A stretch of DNA of 64,000 nt from Cyclobacteriaceae bacterium (GCA_013141055.1 JABFRS010000002.1:496001-560000); one strand, 5' to 3'; shown: positions 46,630 to 56,681, counted from the first letter of the stretch. Made by a program: numbers and translations. Notes: generated by a model from the letters alone, not told the origin.

Positions 46630-48357
46630 CTATCTTTCAACAACACAATTCTCCAATACAAGCATATCCATTTGTGTTCTTAAAAAACAATCGATAGCCT
46701 CTTCGGGTGTATTTACTATCGGCTCATTCTCATTGAATGAAGTATTTAAAAGAATAGGAACGCCTGTTTTTTCACGGAATTTATCAATAAGAGCATGATA
46801 TCTGGGAGAAACATCCTTTGTTACAGTTTGAAGTCGACCCGTTCCATCAACATGGGTAACCGCTGGAATAGAATCTCTTTTCTCAGGGCGAATGACAAAA
46901 ACTTTCTCCATGAAAGGAACGTCTTCCACTTTCTCAAAGTAATCGGCTGTATATTCTTTTAATATTGAAGGAGCAAATGGCCTAAAACTTTCTCTTCTTT
47001 TGATCTTAAGATTCAGCAAGTCCTTTGCTTTATTATTTCGAGGATCTGCAATGATTGATCTGCCTCCTAAAGCACGTGGCCCGAATTCTGCCCGACCGTT
47101 AAACCACCCCACTACGCCTGGCTCTATTAATTTAGCAACAACTTTTTCATAAAGTTCCTCATCACTCAATCGCGAGTATTTAATACCCTTATTTCGAAGA
47201 ATACTCTCTATTTCTTCGTTACTGAATTTACTACCCATAAACGCCGAATAAGTCGGAGCAACTCTGGGATTCTTTAATACGTGATGATTTTGAAACAAAG
47301 CAGAGCCCATTGACAATCCTGCATCATGACCTGCTGGCGGTATGTAAAGATTTTCAAAACCTGTCCGTCCTATAATCTTTCCATTGGCTACAGAATTTTG
47401 TGCCACACCACCGGCAATACAGATATTCTTCAATCCTGTTCTTTTATGAAGGTGTGAGAGAATATGAATGATAAGTTCTTCCGTAACCCTCTGAACTGAT
47501 GCTGCTAAATCCTTATGATCCTGGGTTAAAGGCTCATCTTTGGTTCGGGCTTTTCCAAATATTTGTTCAAAATAGTCACTATACAAATTTCCAACATTTG
47601 GTATGTGGTCATTTCCATAGGTAATAACAACCTCTCTCGCAGATTTGAAGAAGCGATGATCCCAATCAAACAATCCGTTATCTTTTAAGATCAGAACCTG
47701 CTTGATCTTGTCTACATATTTTGGTTCACCATAAGGCGCAAGGCCCATCACCTTATATTCATCTCCGTAATGCGGAAATCCTAAGAACTGTGTGAAGGCT
47801 GTATAAAAAAGTCCACAGGAAACGGGAAAATTAACCGAATCGATAACTTCAATCTGGGTCCCCTTCCCTGTACCGATCATGGTTGTTGTAAAATCTCCTG
47901 AGCCATCAATTGAAAGAATCGCCGCTTCCTCAAAAGGACTTGGAAAAAAAGCGGAAGCCATGTGGCTTCTGTGATGTTCAATGTTTTTTATTTTTGGCTT
48001 TATGACAGATGCTGTTACAGAAAAATGATTCTCAAATTCCTTTTCAAGAGAAGCGATCTTACTTCTGTTTTTCAGTCTTTCTTTAATAGTTTGAATTCCT
48101 CCAAAGGGATCCATTGCAAGGAACATAGCCTTCTTTGCAAATTTTGCTTTAGGATCTCTTCCAATTGTGATATAGTCAACTTGTTCCAGATTGATGTTCG
48201 CCTCTTTAAGACAAAACTCAATTGCCATAGACGGGAAACCAGCCCAATGCTTTATGCGTCTGAATCTCTCTTCTTCAATTGCTGCAATGAGAATCCCATC
48301 TTTATAAATAGCTGCGGAAGAATCTGCGTGGTAGGCGTTAAGGCCGAGAATATACAT
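46630..48357 (-). CDS. Carbamoyltransferase, NodU/CmcH type
   Basis: A 575-residue ASKHA-fold enzyme that puts a carbamoyl group on a sugar hydroxyl using carbamoyl phosphate and ATP. The N-terminal Kae1-like domain shows ILGLNAYHADSSAAIYKDG, the metal-binding HHRSHMASAFFPSPFEEA and SIDGSGDFTTTM. ICIAGGVAQNSVANGKI follows, and the C-terminal carbamoyl-phosphate domain contains GWFNGRAEFGPRALGGRSI and PILLNTSFNENEPIVNTP. It is full length. In this locus it should decorate the surface glycan. It abuts the GT2 gene and is 6 bp from the MBOAT gene. Confidence 0.93.
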   Translation of the reverse strand: MYILGLNAYHADSSAAIYKDGILIAAIEEERFRRIKHWAGFPSMAIEFCLKEANINLEQVDYITIGRDPKAKFAKKAMFLAMDPFGGIQTIKERLKNRSKIASLEKEFENHFSVTASVIKPKIKNIEHHRSHMASAFFPSPFEEAAILSIDGSGDFTTTMIGTGKGTQIEVIDSVNFPVSCGLFYTAFTQFLGFPHYGDEYKVMGLAPYGEPKYVDKIKQVLILKDNGLFDWDHRFFKSAREVVITYGNDHIPNVGNLYSDYFEQIFGKARTKDEPLTQDHKDLAASVQRVTEELIIHILSHLHKRTGLKNICIAGGVAQNSVANGKIIGRTGFENLYIPPAGHDAGLSMGSALFQNHHVLKNPRVAPTYSAFMGSKFSNEEIESILRNKGIKYSRLSDEELYEKVVAKLIEPGVVGWFNGRAEFGPRALGGRSIIADPRNNKAKDLLNLKIKRRESFRPFAPSILKEYTADYFEKVEDVPFMEKVFVIRPEKRDSIPAVTHVDGTGRLQTVTKDVSPRYHALIDKFREKTGVPILLNTSFNENEPIVNTPEEAIDCFLRTQMDMLVLENCVVER

Positions 48358-48362
48358 GTATT

Positions 48363-49829
48363 TTAAAATTGAAAGTAGATAAATTGACTAATTGGACGTA
48401 GGAAAGTAAAAACAAAAATTATGATCACAGTAAACTTTACACAGTTAACACAAAAGTAAAGCGCTGGACTATTTTTTAGCTTCTCTTCTAAGATGTTACT
48501 TGCATAATAGCATAATAAAAATGAAATAAGGAGAACTGCTGTAATGATATAGTTATTCTCTCTCATAGTATAAAAAGTATACTTTACAGGATTGAGAACA
48601 TGCTTTAACATCACAAAAGTATCTGTGAGATTTGTTGCACGGAATGGAATCCAGCTAAGCATCGCCAAGGGCAAAGTAAAAGCCCACCCAATAATTTTTA
48701 TGTTCAGAAAAGTGAATCTGCTTCTTAATGGCTTTAACTGCCGTTCAATAAAAATTATTAGTGCATGGTAAATTCCCCAAACTACAAAAGTCCAGTTGGC
48801 TCCATGCCAAAGTCCCATAATTGCCCATGTCAGGAATAAGGCACTGTTGCGTGATTGCTTCCCGGTTGTTTCAAGGCCTTCCCCAATTCCACCACTTCCT
48901 GTTGTCTTTACAACTTTAACGCCTGAAAGCGGGAGATATAAATAATCCCTGATCCAGGATGAAAGAGAAATATGCCATCGTTTCCAAAAGTCCTTGAATG
49001 ATGAAGCGATATATGGATAATTAAAATTCTCAGGAATTGATATTCCCATCATTTTTGCTGCTCCGACAGCGATATGAGAGTACGCTGAGAAATCAAAGTA
49101 AATTTGAAACCCAAAAAGAAAAGCTAACATCCACACATCAATTGCAGACATTTCAGCTGCACTCATTGAAAATCCCTCATCCACCATTGGGCTTATGTTG
49201 TCAGCAAGGGCAACCTTCAAAAACAACCCATATAAAATCCTCTTCAATCCTTCACTGAGAAAGTCAATTTGAAATGCGGGTCTGTTTTTTAACTGAACTA
49301 ACAATTCAGATGCCCGTTGAATTGGTCCTGCTACAAGTTTTGGGAAAAATGTTACAAACAAAGCATAGTTGATAAATTTCCTTTCAGGCTTAATCAAGCC
49401 ACGATAAACATCAACGGTATAACTAATCGTTTCAAATGTATAAAAGCTTATTCCGAAAGGAAGAAGGATATGCCATAAGGGTAATTGAGCATCGATATTG
49501 AGGGTATGAAAAAGACTGTTGGTATTTTCTGTTAAGAAATAGAGATATTTAAAATAAAAAAGAAGTCCAAGATTGACTACCAGCGTAATAGCCAACAGCC
49601 ATTTTCTTCTTCTTTTATTTTCAACTGGTGTGTCGCCGATAGCAATTGCTGTATAATAGTCGGTAATCGCCGAGACAAACATTACACTCAGGTATTCCCA
49701 TCTCCAGAATCCATAAAAAATGCAGCTTGCTATCAAAAGCATCCACATTTTCACACTGCTTGAAAGTGTCCAATAGAGCGTTACTACAACAACAAGAAAG
49801 ATGATGAACGTTACTGAGTTAAAAATCAT
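48363..49829 (-). CDS. MBOAT family O-acyltransferase (AlgI-like)
   Basis: A polytopic 488-residue membrane protein of the AlgI/DltB group, which passes acyl (usually acetyl) groups across the membrane for glycan acylation. Family segments are LPFGISFYTFETISYTVDVY, FFPKLVAGPIQRASELLVQL, YFDFSAYSHIAVGAAKMMGI, NFNYPYIASSFKDFWKRWHI, SLSSWIRDYLYLPL and GLWHGANWTFVVWGIYHALI with the two conserved His (about 337 and 351). The SGNH-like gene upstream overlaps it by 4 bp (ATGA) and is the expected periplasmic partner. Confidence 0.93.
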   Translation of the reverse strand: MIFNSVTFIIFLVVVVTLYWTLSSSVKMWMLLIASCIFYGFWRWEYLSVMFVSAITDYYTAIAIGDTPVENKRRRKWLLAITLVVNLGLLFYFKYLYFLTENTNSLFHTLNIDAQLPLWHILLPFGISFYTFETISYTVDVYRGLIKPERKFINYALFVTFFPKLVAGPIQRASELLVQLKNRPAFQIDFLSEGLKRILYGLFLKVALADNISPMVDEGFSMSAAEMSAIDVWMLAFLFGFQIYFDFSAYSHIAVGAAKMMGISIPENFNYPYIASSFKDFWKRWHISLSSWIRDYLYLPLSGVKVVKTTGSGGIGEGLETTGKQSRNSALFLTWAIMGLWHGANWTFVVWGIYHALIIFIERQLKPLRSRFTFLNIKIIGWAFTLPLAMLSWIPFRATNLTDTFVMLKHVLNPVKYTFYTMRENNYIITAVLLISFLLCYYASNILEEKLKNSPALYFCVNCVKFTVIIIFVFTFLRPISQFIYFQF

Positions 49830-50980
49830 TTCGCTAAACGATTCTTTTTTAACATAACCTGTAGAGAATCAGTTAATATTTGATGGCCCTTATACTGAAA
49901 ATGCATGAAATCAATTTCCTTCTCTGCCTTGAGATTCGTTGCGGCCTTATAACCCCACAATTCTCCCGGGATAATAGATTCATAGTTTTTAAAAACCACC
50001 AAATCTCCATGAGACGATGCTAATTTCTCTACTCTGGCTTTGAAAGCACTATAATCGTTCAGATCATAGGGAAGAACGACGTCAGAGCGAATTGGAGGAA
50101 TGTAAAGAATTACTTGCCGATTATTTTTTATACAGTCGTCAATAATAAGATTCAGCGCATTCATATTGGCTTCCAGTCGTTGGGGAATCATTCGCCTGAT
50201 AGTATTTGCATTTATTCCAAAGACAGTATTTCTTAGTTTATAGATCCAATTAAAGAATTCACCTCTCACATTTTGCCTATTTCGCCATGCCTCAGAAGTT
50301 TGATTCAGCTTATCATTGAGATACGTTTCAGTTTTCTCCTGAAAAGTTTCATCCAAAGCAGCCATATCTGCATTAATCTCGGCTGTTTTATTGTTGGGGT
50401 TCGCTGACCAGTAGGACCGAAGATCTGCATTGATCTTTTCGATCATCATGTCACCCGAATCCTTTATTTGAAACTTTGTCATGACTAAATCCTCAAAGAA
50501 CACATTTCTGATTCCATCCTCACGCAAATCATCCATAAACAATGGAATGACAACTGCTTTTAATGGCAATACCTCCTTCCAATATTCATAGGCAAGAAGA
50601 AATTCCTGCAGACCCGCGTTTGGCAAGCTGTTGCCAAGTATTTCGGTAGAGTCATTCCGATTTCTAAAGTATAACTGCTCCAAAAAATTGACCTCTTCTG
50701 CTTTCATCTGATTAATACTATGCATCTGGGAATTACCCATGAATAGGATCACTTTTTTCTTGCCACGCTTTTCCCAATTCTCTATAAATTCACTTCTCTC
50801 TGCTCCGTCAATCTTACTGATGTGGATAAGTTTTTTGTTTTCATCAACAGCCTGATAGCTTACAGTTTCTGTGCCGAGGGCAAGGTTCTCAAATTTTGTC
50901 TCACCTGAAAAAAAGGTTTTAATGATCCACCAGGACAAAACAAAGCCTATGAAAATCTCAATTAGTAATTTCTTACTCAT
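49826..50980 (-). CDS. SGNH-like partner of the MBOAT acyltransferase
   Basis: A 384-residue protein with an N-terminal membrane anchor (about 4-24) and a periplasmic SGNH-like domain. ILFMGNSQMHSINQ (Ser near 82) is block I and IDFMHFQYKGHQILTD (Asp/His near 355-358) the catalytic Asp-x-x-His block; VVIPLFMDDLRED and VILYIPPIRSDV lie between. The arrangement resembles AlgJ/AlgX- or DltD-type partners that finish O-acylation begun by the MBOAT protein. The target is probably the glycan made here. It is coupled to both neighbours by 4-bp overlaps. Confidence 0.82.
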   Translation of the reverse strand: MSKKLLIEIFIGFVLSWWIIKTFFSGETKFENLALGTETVSYQAVDENKKLIHISKIDGAERSEFIENWEKRGKKKVILFMGNSQMHSINQMKAEEVNFLEQLYFRNRNDSTEILGNSLPNAGLQEFLLAYEYWKEVLPLKAVVIPLFMDDLREDGIRNVFFEDLVMTKFQIKDSGDMMIEKINADLRSYWSANPNNKTAEINADMAALDETFQEKTETYLNDKLNQTSEAWRNRQNVRGEFFNWIYKLRNTVFGINANTIRRMIPQRLEANMNALNLIIDDCIKNNRQVILYIPPIRSDVVLPYDLNDYSAFKARVEKLASSHGDLVVFKNYESIIPGELWGYKAATNLKAEKEIDFMHFQYKGHQILTDSLQVMLKKNRLAK

Positions 50981-52116
50981 ACTGGCTCTGTTGCGGCAGA
51001 CAATAAGAACCGATAATCCTGATGATAGCTACTTTGCTTCCAGTAATTCCTCGCGTACTCAATGCTTCCAGATTTATAAACGTAATACTCGTCTGGTGTC
51101 AATTGTGAAATTTCTGTTAAAACATTAGAAAGGGAAGTATGATCATCAATTTCTATATAGAAACCGGCATTAGCAGTGTCAATGTTTTTCCATGGAGTTT
51201 TGCGGGAAATAACGACGGGCACTCCTGCAGATAGAGAATCAAAAATTGCATGCCCGAAATTCTCTCCTTGCGTTGGCAGAACAAAGAAGTGGTAATTCAT
51301 AAGAACCGATGGAACATTCCATGGAAGCACCGGACCTTTATACTGAATTTGATCCTTGTTAAAATCCATAGCCAGGCATCGCTTCCAGTACTCCTTCTCA
51401 ATAATAGGTCCGTAGACATCAAGAGTAAATCGGGAACTTGATTTCGAAATCGCTTCAATTATTAAATGAAGATTCTTATTTGGATTTATAAGAGATAGAA
51501 ATACTAATTTTATTGAATCCCGCGTGCTATTAAAATCGATTGATTTTAATTGACCGACTTGTCTGGGTATGTTGGATGCAAAAAAGACTCTTTGCTTGTT
51601 GCCAAAAATCTTATGAATGTCCTCTTCTTCCTGGAGATCGGTAGCATGCCAGATCTCATTCTTTTTCAAATAGAATTTTAAAAGTGTTAAGAATATCTTT
51701 TTTTTCTTTGAATTTCTTTGAAGTGCCCACTCCTGAAGCATCCCTCTTGGAGAAATAATTATTTTCGATTTGAAAAGTTTACTATAAATCAAACCAGGAA
51801 TGGTTGTCTTAAGATTAAACATTCCATTGATTAAAATTACATCCGGCTTAAGATTTTGAATAAGCTTAAAAACTTTGAATACTGATAACTCCTCAGCAAA
51901 ATAGATGTTTTCATTCTGAGGCCCCTTGCACCATACCTCTAATGGTAATACTTCTTCTGATTTAGATCCATCAATATCATGATCCAAAGAAAAAAGATAG
52001 AAATCCACATCTGCCTTAAAAAGCCCCACGATATTATACAATGACTGAATAGGGCCGCCCGCTTTATAATTGGGCCAGTAGTAAGGATAAAGTAATAGAA
52101 CTTTTTGCTTACTCAA
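50977..52116 (-). CDS. Family 4 glycosyltransferase
   Basis: GT-B enzyme of 379 residues. The N-terminal acceptor side shows LLYPYYWPNYKAGGPIQSLY and ISPRGMLQEWALQRN. The C-terminal donor side has LVFLSLINPNKNLHLIIEAI and FVLPTQGENFGHAIFDSLSA, where the E-x7-E pair that binds the nucleotide sugar is changed to E/D. The start is a TTG (52116) because no ATG exists ahead of the conserved first strand; it begins 3 bp after the polymerase stop. The last codons overlap the SGNH gene (ATGA). Confidence 0.88.
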   Translation of the reverse strand: MSKQKVLLLYPYYWPNYKAGGPIQSLYNIVGLFKADVDFYLFSLDHDIDGSKSEEVLPLEVWCKGPQNENIYFAEELSVFKVFKLIQNLKPDVILINGMFNLKTTIPGLIYSKLFKSKIIISPRGMLQEWALQRNSKKKKIFLTLLKFYLKKNEIWHATDLQEEEDIHKIFGNKQRVFFASNIPRQVGQLKSIDFNSTRDSIKLVFLSLINPNKNLHLIIEAISKSSSRFTLDVYGPIIEKEYWKRCLAMDFNKDQIQYKGPVLPWNVPSVLMNYHFFVLPTQGENFGHAIFDSLSAGVPVVISRKTPWKNIDTANAGFYIEIDDHTSLSNVLTEISQLTPDEYYVYKSGSIEYARNYWKQSSYHQDYRFLLSAATEPV

Positions 52117-52119
52117 TTT

Positions 52120-53388
52120 CTATGCTTGCGATTCTTTCCAAAGCCGCTTCTTAAGCCAATTTATCAAGACAAATATTAAAAAACCCTTTACTATACAATT
52201 GAGGCCAGTATAAAAATCATTATTAGCCCGTACTAGATAATTGAACATGAAGGGTATCCAAATAATATTGATCGGATCTGGAATTACAAAACGGGTAATG
52301 AAAAACTGGAGAAATTTCGCAATGACAACTCCATAAATGAAAAGCATAATCAGCGAACCCGCTGGACCAAAGTTGACATAGAAATCACCCAATACCCCGA
52401 TCGTCATTGATGTGGAGTTTCTCAATTTATAACCCGTATACTTTCGAAACTTATCCTGGGTAGCCGCAAGCTTCTTATCAGAAAACAATACTCGTGGAAG
52501 AAGGGATGAAGCTATATCACTGACCATCTCCTTTCCGTCAGACCATGGTTCTCTTCTTGGCACCCATCTCATGGTTAGTCCGAAATGCCAACCTTGAGTC
52601 AATCTTCCCACCGTCTTGACAACACCGTCTGATTCAATGAAAGGTGCATCAGCATTTTTAAGATTCTTGGCAGCTGCCAATTCCGAAAACGTATTTAAAC
52701 CCGTTTCCTTCTTACCTGTCCACGTAGCTTTGCGATACTCAGATTTGGAGCCCTGAATTAAGATCAAAACAGGTGCAGCTAATACAATGAAAGATGCTCT
52801 TAACCAGAATGGAAATCTGAATTTTAGAATTAAAATAAAAAATAGATAAGTAGTCCAGATGAAAAAATCAACAAAAATAGCTCCCGCAAAAGCCTCCGTC
52901 AGAGATTGAATATAGACCAGTGTGATAATTAAAAATCTGAATCTGTTAGTGCTGAATAAAAAGCAAAAAGCACCAACGTATTTTAGAAATGAAGTAAATG
53001 ATAAGATGGAATTAAATAAGGAGATTCCAATAAGTGGAAGGATACTCATTGTATAAGAGATCGCAAGTAAAAAATATCCTAACTTAACTGCTTTATCTGT
53101 TTCAATATTCATTAATAAAGGACGCAGGTTGATGTTTTTTCCAAACAGAAAAGCACCGCCAAATAAGAACGCCATGGCAGGAATAGCATTCCCAAAGTAC
53201 TCATCCTCCTTCACAGGCATCCATGACTCCAGTTGGGGGTAATTATTATAAATAAGATATGTTGAAAAAATGTACTGAATAAAATATATGAAGAAAAAAA
53301 GCTCGAGGATAGGAAATGTTTTTCCAGCTCTCCAGATCAAGAAGAAGTAAATAATAAACAGGGCAACAAAAATTAGTTCTATACTCAT
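52120..53388 (-). CDS. Wzy-like O-antigen/oligosaccharide polymerase
   Basis: An integral membrane protein of 422 residues with about 11-12 hydrophobic segments and a larger loop (about 215-300) rich in charge, WTGKKETGLNTFSELAAAKN and TMRWVPRREPWSDG. This topology, one large loop near the C-terminal half, is that of Wzy polymerases, which have almost no sequence conservation. The loop Arg residues could bind glycan. It lies between two glycosyltransferase genes. A flippase (Wzx) and chain-length regulator (Wzz) are not in the window and may lie beyond the right edge. An O-antigen ligase is possible but less likely. Confidence 0.75.
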   Translation of the reverse strand: MSIELIFVALFIIYFFLIWRAGKTFPILELFFFIYFIQYIFSTYLIYNNYPQLESWMPVKEDEYFGNAIPAMAFLFGGAFLFGKNINLRPLLMNIETDKAVKLGYFLLAISYTMSILPLIGISLFNSILSFTSFLKYVGAFCFLFSTNRFRFLIITLVYIQSLTEAFAGAIFVDFFIWTTYLFFILILKFRFPFWLRASFIVLAAPVLILIQGSKSEYRKATWTGKKETGLNTFSELAAAKNLKNADAPFIESDGVVKTVGRLTQGWHFGLTMRWVPRREPWSDGKEMVSDIASSLLPRVLFSDKKLAATQDKFRKYTGYKLRNSTSMTIGVLGDFYVNFGPAGSLIMLFIYGVVIAKFLQFFITRFVIPDPINIIWIPFMFNYLVRANNDFYTGLNCIVKGFLIFVLINWLKKRLWKESQA

Positions 53389-53400
53389 TATTACCTATCC

Positions 53401-54417
53401 TTACTCAAACCCAGCAAGCTCTTTATACACCTTTTCGTACTGCGACGCAATTTCACTTACGTCAAATCTAACACAATTTAACAACCCTCTGGAAATTAAC
53501 CCATCACGATACAGATCATCGTTGATAACCTTAACAAATCCTTCCCTGATAGAAGCGACATTAAATGGATCCACAAAATGGGCTGCATCGCCAGCAACTT
53601 CTGGCATCGAAAATATATTACTCGTTATCACCACTCTTCCAATTGCGTTCGCCTCAATAATTGGCAAACCAAAACCTTCTTGTGTTGATACGAAGGCAAG
53701 AATATCCGCATTCTTATACTTCTCAACTACCTCCATACTTGAAAGTTCACTCGAAAGAACAAAATCGATTTTATTATTAACTAATTCAGACAATAGTAAA
53801 CCATCAACCTCTCCTATTATCTCAAGTCGGCAGCTTATCCCATTTAGAGCCTGAACAAGGCGAAGGATATTTTTATTATGCTTGGTTCCAATTTGAAGGA
53901 TCGTCGGCTTCTCTTTATTGAACACCTTAGGATGCGATACGAATAAAGGAGAAATAGGATTATAGATTACTTTTATTTTGTTGGCATCAATCGAAACATA
54001 CTTTAACAGTTCATTACGGGTAGCAATTGAAACAGTGGTTACAATCCCTGATCTCTTTACAGGCAGTATGATCCAGAACCACTTTAAAAAACTCCGCTTA
54101 ATGGTATTGGAATTACCCATAAATCCCACGTCATGAATGGTTAGAACTGTTGTTCTTTTCCTCATAAAAAAAGTTATGAAGTGTATATCACCCGTTACAT
54201 GATTAACATCCTTCTGATTAAAAGCAGCCTGAAAAGAAATATACACGCGCCTAAAAAATCCTTTGCTTAAATACCGCGCTACTACTACGGAACATTCAAT
54301 ATTGGACGACATTGCGTTTCGTATTTGCGAAAATAAATTCTCAATACTATAATTTCCCTTGTATCTTTTACGATGAAAGAAAACTACTTTGATCGGAATA
54401 TTAACTTTCTTACTCAA
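53401..54417 (-). CDS. Family 4 glycosyltransferase
   Basis: GT-B enzyme of about 338 residues. VTGDIHFITFFMRKRTTVLT and TIHDVGFMGN mark the first domain; PTILQIGTKHNKNILRLVQA and ILAFVSTQEGFGLPIIEANA (with the E-x7-E sugar-nucleotide motif) mark the second. The start I choose is a TTG at 54417 that overlaps the 2-epimerase stop by 8 bp; a TTG at 54441 would overlap by 32 bp and add unconserved residues. No ATG exists before residue 38. Donor unknown. Confidence 0.87.
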   Translation of the reverse strand: MSKKVNIPIKVVFFHRKRYKGNYSIENLFSQIRNAMSSNIECSVVVARYLSKGFFRRVYISFQAAFNQKDVNHVTGDIHFITFFMRKRTTVLTIHDVGFMGNSNTIKRSFLKWFWIILPVKRSGIVTTVSIATRNELLKYVSIDANKIKVIYNPISPLFVSHPKVFNKEKPTILQIGTKHNKNILRLVQALNGISCRLEIIGEVDGLLLSELVNNKIDFVLSSELSSMEVVEKYKNADILAFVSTQEGFGLPIIEANAIGRVVITSNIFSMPEVAGDAAHFVDPFNVASIREGFVKVINDDLYRDGLISRGLLNCVRFDVSEIASQYEKVYKELAGFE

Positions 54418-55549
54418 CGTTCTGTTTATCAGAGAGCTCAATCAGGTGATCAATAATTCGTTTGGAAGTCATTCCATCACCATAAGGATTCTTGAAATCC
54501 TCACTGAATACCGGATTGAAATGCTCAAAGTTCTCAATGATCTTTTCAGTATCTGAACCTACTAATATGGAATAGCCAGCATCTACAGCTTCCGGTCTTT
54601 CCGTCCGTTCCCTCAATATCAATACAGGCAACTTGAAAGACGGTGCTTCCTCCTGAAGGCCACCAGAGTCTGTAATCACTTTGAATGATCTACTCAGAAT
54701 TTTTATTGTTTCCGTATAATCCAATGGATCTGTTAGAATTACATTAGACATAGAAGCCAACACTGACGATAGCACAACTTGCTTAACATTAGGATTTGGA
54801 TGAATTGGCCAAACAAATAAACAATCCTTTCTTTTGACAGCGATTGCCGCTATCGCTGAAATGATATTCAATAGATTGTTTTCATGATTTTCTCTTCTAT
54901 GGCAAGTGATTAGAACAATTTTCGAAGACTGAGCTTTTAAAGCTTCATTCAATCGCGCGTCCGTAAATACCAAATTCTCCAATTCAGACGACCGTGAAAT
55001 TATCTGAAGAGCATCAATACCACTATTCCCAACAACAAAAATTTTCTCATTCGGAATATTCTCTTTGAGGAGATTCTCTCTCGCTATTGAAGTTGGGGCA
55101 AAATGCGCCGCTGCTCCTATCGATGCAACCCTTCTGTTGAATTCCTCAGGATAGGGTTGCATGAGATCAAAGCTTCTCAATCCAGCTTCAATGTGCGCGA
55201 ATGGAATCTTATGATAAAATGCCACCATCGAAGCAGCTAATACAGTGGTCGTATCTCCCTGGCTAATGATAAAGTTGGGTTTTCCTCTCTCAACAACTAT
55301 TCTTTTTATTAAATTATTGAGCTGATCGATTGCCCGGGTCGTAAGACTACTTAGATCCTGATTGGACAATATCACCTCAAGGTTATAATCGGGCTCTATT
55401 CCAAAAGCCTTCCAATATTTTTCTAATAATTGCTTGTGCTGTCCAGTATTGACAAGGATAAATGATTCAGAGTTTCTCCTTTTCAATTCAAGAATTAATG
55501 GCGCTACTTTAATAAGCTCTGGCCTTGTACCAATAACAAACAATAACAT
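54410..55549 (-). CDS. UDP-N-acetylglucosamine 2-epimerase family (WbpI-like), glycan-locus copy
   Basis: A 379-residue GT-B epimerase. Motifs are LFVIGTRPELIKVAPLILEL, ISQGDTTTVLAAS, HIEAGLRSFDLMQPYPEEFN and ITDSGGLQEEAPSF. It differs from the solitary wecB at 22686. In this locus, with WbpB/D/E/G-like genes upstream, a WbpI role (2-epimerisation of a di-N-acetylated UDP-glucuronic acid to the manno form) is as plausible as plain UDP-ManNAc formation. Its 3' end overlaps the next glycosyltransferase. Confidence 0.9.
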   Translation of the reverse strand: MLLFVIGTRPELIKVAPLILELKRRNSESFILVNTGQHKQLLEKYWKAFGIEPDYNLEVILSNQDLSSLTTRAIDQLNNLIKRIVVERGKPNFIISQGDTTTVLAASMVAFYHKIPFAHIEAGLRSFDLMQPYPEEFNRRVASIGAAAHFAPTSIARENLLKENIPNEKIFVVGNSGIDALQIISRSSELENLVFTDARLNEALKAQSSKIVLITCHRRENHENNLLNIISAIAAIAVKRKDCLFVWPIHPNPNVKQVVLSSVLASMSNVILTDPLDYTETIKILSRSFKVITDSGGLQEEAPSFKLPVLILRERTERPEAVDAGYSILVGSDTEKIIENFEHFNPVFSEDFKNPYGDGMTSKRIIDHLIELSDKQNVE

Positions 55550-55550
55550 A

Positions 55551-56669
55551 CTAAAGTGATTGAATTCTATTTCTTAGTTTTTCCAAATGAAGATCGATAT
55601 CCAGATTCTCCTTAAAATAATATCTAAGACCTCTGCGATCCGGGATCGGTGTCTCCCCTAATGAATGAACTACATCGGTTAGCTCGTTTTTATCAAAATC
55701 CAGGAGCTTACCTAAAATATCGTTGCTCACTACATTTATTAAGCCAGTCAATCGATGAGCGATAACCGGAATTCCATAGGACCAATACTCATAAAGTTTA
55801 TTGGGAGCGCAGTATTCGTAATTGCGATCTACCCCTTTATATAAGATCAGGCCGTAGTGAATCAAGGGGTAAATTTTTTTCAATTCAGCATGAGGAAGTT
55901 CACGAATTACAATAAAATTTGGATTTCTCACGCCTCTGGTCAATTCCTCAACTGCTTTCGATTGCCTTCCAATCATAACAAAAAATACATTCTTGTCATT
56001 GCATCGCTCAATTGCATCCAGGAATTCACGTATGTAATGATCAGATCCAACATTACCGACATGCCCAAATACAATAGAGCCTCGTGGAATAACCTTGAGT
56101 AAATCAGAAACTTCGTCATCAACTGAAAGCCGACATGTATTGGGAAATAAGAAAGTATTGTTAACACTAAGTCGAGTTTGCTTACAGAAAAAATGCAATC
56201 TGTTCTCTTCTGGAAAAATTGCCAGGTCAATGTGTTCAGAATACTTCTTTATCGATTGCAACTTTTTCGTATCTCTTTCTGAAATAAGATTGTCTTCAAT
56301 CAATTCGAACTGATGATAGATCAATCTCGTCTTAAAAATTCCAAGCAAATATCGATTTGACAAAATAAAGCTTACAATCTGAAAATCAGGAGTAATAATA
56401 ATCTGATTCTTTTTCAGGCAAATTGATACTATTTGTGAATAGATCTTTACATACTTTTTAATCTTAAAAAAAACGGATTGTCTATTAAATTCGGCGATGG
56501 TCTTAAAATCTCCGAAGATCTTCTTTTCATACTTTACAGAAACATTAAGCGGTTGAGAAGAAATATTGTAATGAAAAATAGATACCTCATCTATTTCGCT
56601 CAAAGCTTCAATAATGTACCGCGTTACCGGAATTGTCGAGAAAGTATTTATTGTTATGAAATTAATCAC
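55551..56669 (-). CDS. Glycosyltransferase (GT-B fold, family 4-like)
   Basis: A 372-residue putative glycosyltransferase, more diverged than its neighbours. The Rossmann segments GSIVFGHVGNVGSDHYIREF and VFFVMIGRQSKAVEEL and the donor-site region VDRNYEYCAPNKLYEYWSYG with PVIAHRLTGL match GT-B enzymes, with the K-L-Y-E-Y-W variant of the E-x7-E site. Start is GTG at 56669. It is separated from the CgeB-like gene by 12 bp and from the 2-epimerase by one base. Substrate unknown. Confidence 0.8.
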   Translation of the reverse strand: MINFITINTFSTIPVTRYIIEALSEIDEVSIFHYNISSQPLNVSVKYEKKIFGDFKTIAEFNRQSVFFKIKKYVKIYSQIVSICLKKNQIIITPDFQIVSFILSNRYLLGIFKTRLIYHQFELIEDNLISERDTKKLQSIKKYSEHIDLAIFPEENRLHFFCKQTRLSVNNTFLFPNTCRLSVDDEVSDLLKVIPRGSIVFGHVGNVGSDHYIREFLDAIERCNDKNVFFVMIGRQSKAVEELTRGVRNPNFIVIRELPHAELKKIYPLIHYGLILYKGVDRNYEYCAPNKLYEYWSYGIPVIAHRLTGLINVVSNDILGKLLDFDKNELTDVVHSLGETPIPDRRGLRYYFKENLDIDLHLEKLRNRIQSL

Positions 56670-56681
56670 TAAATCAAAAAA

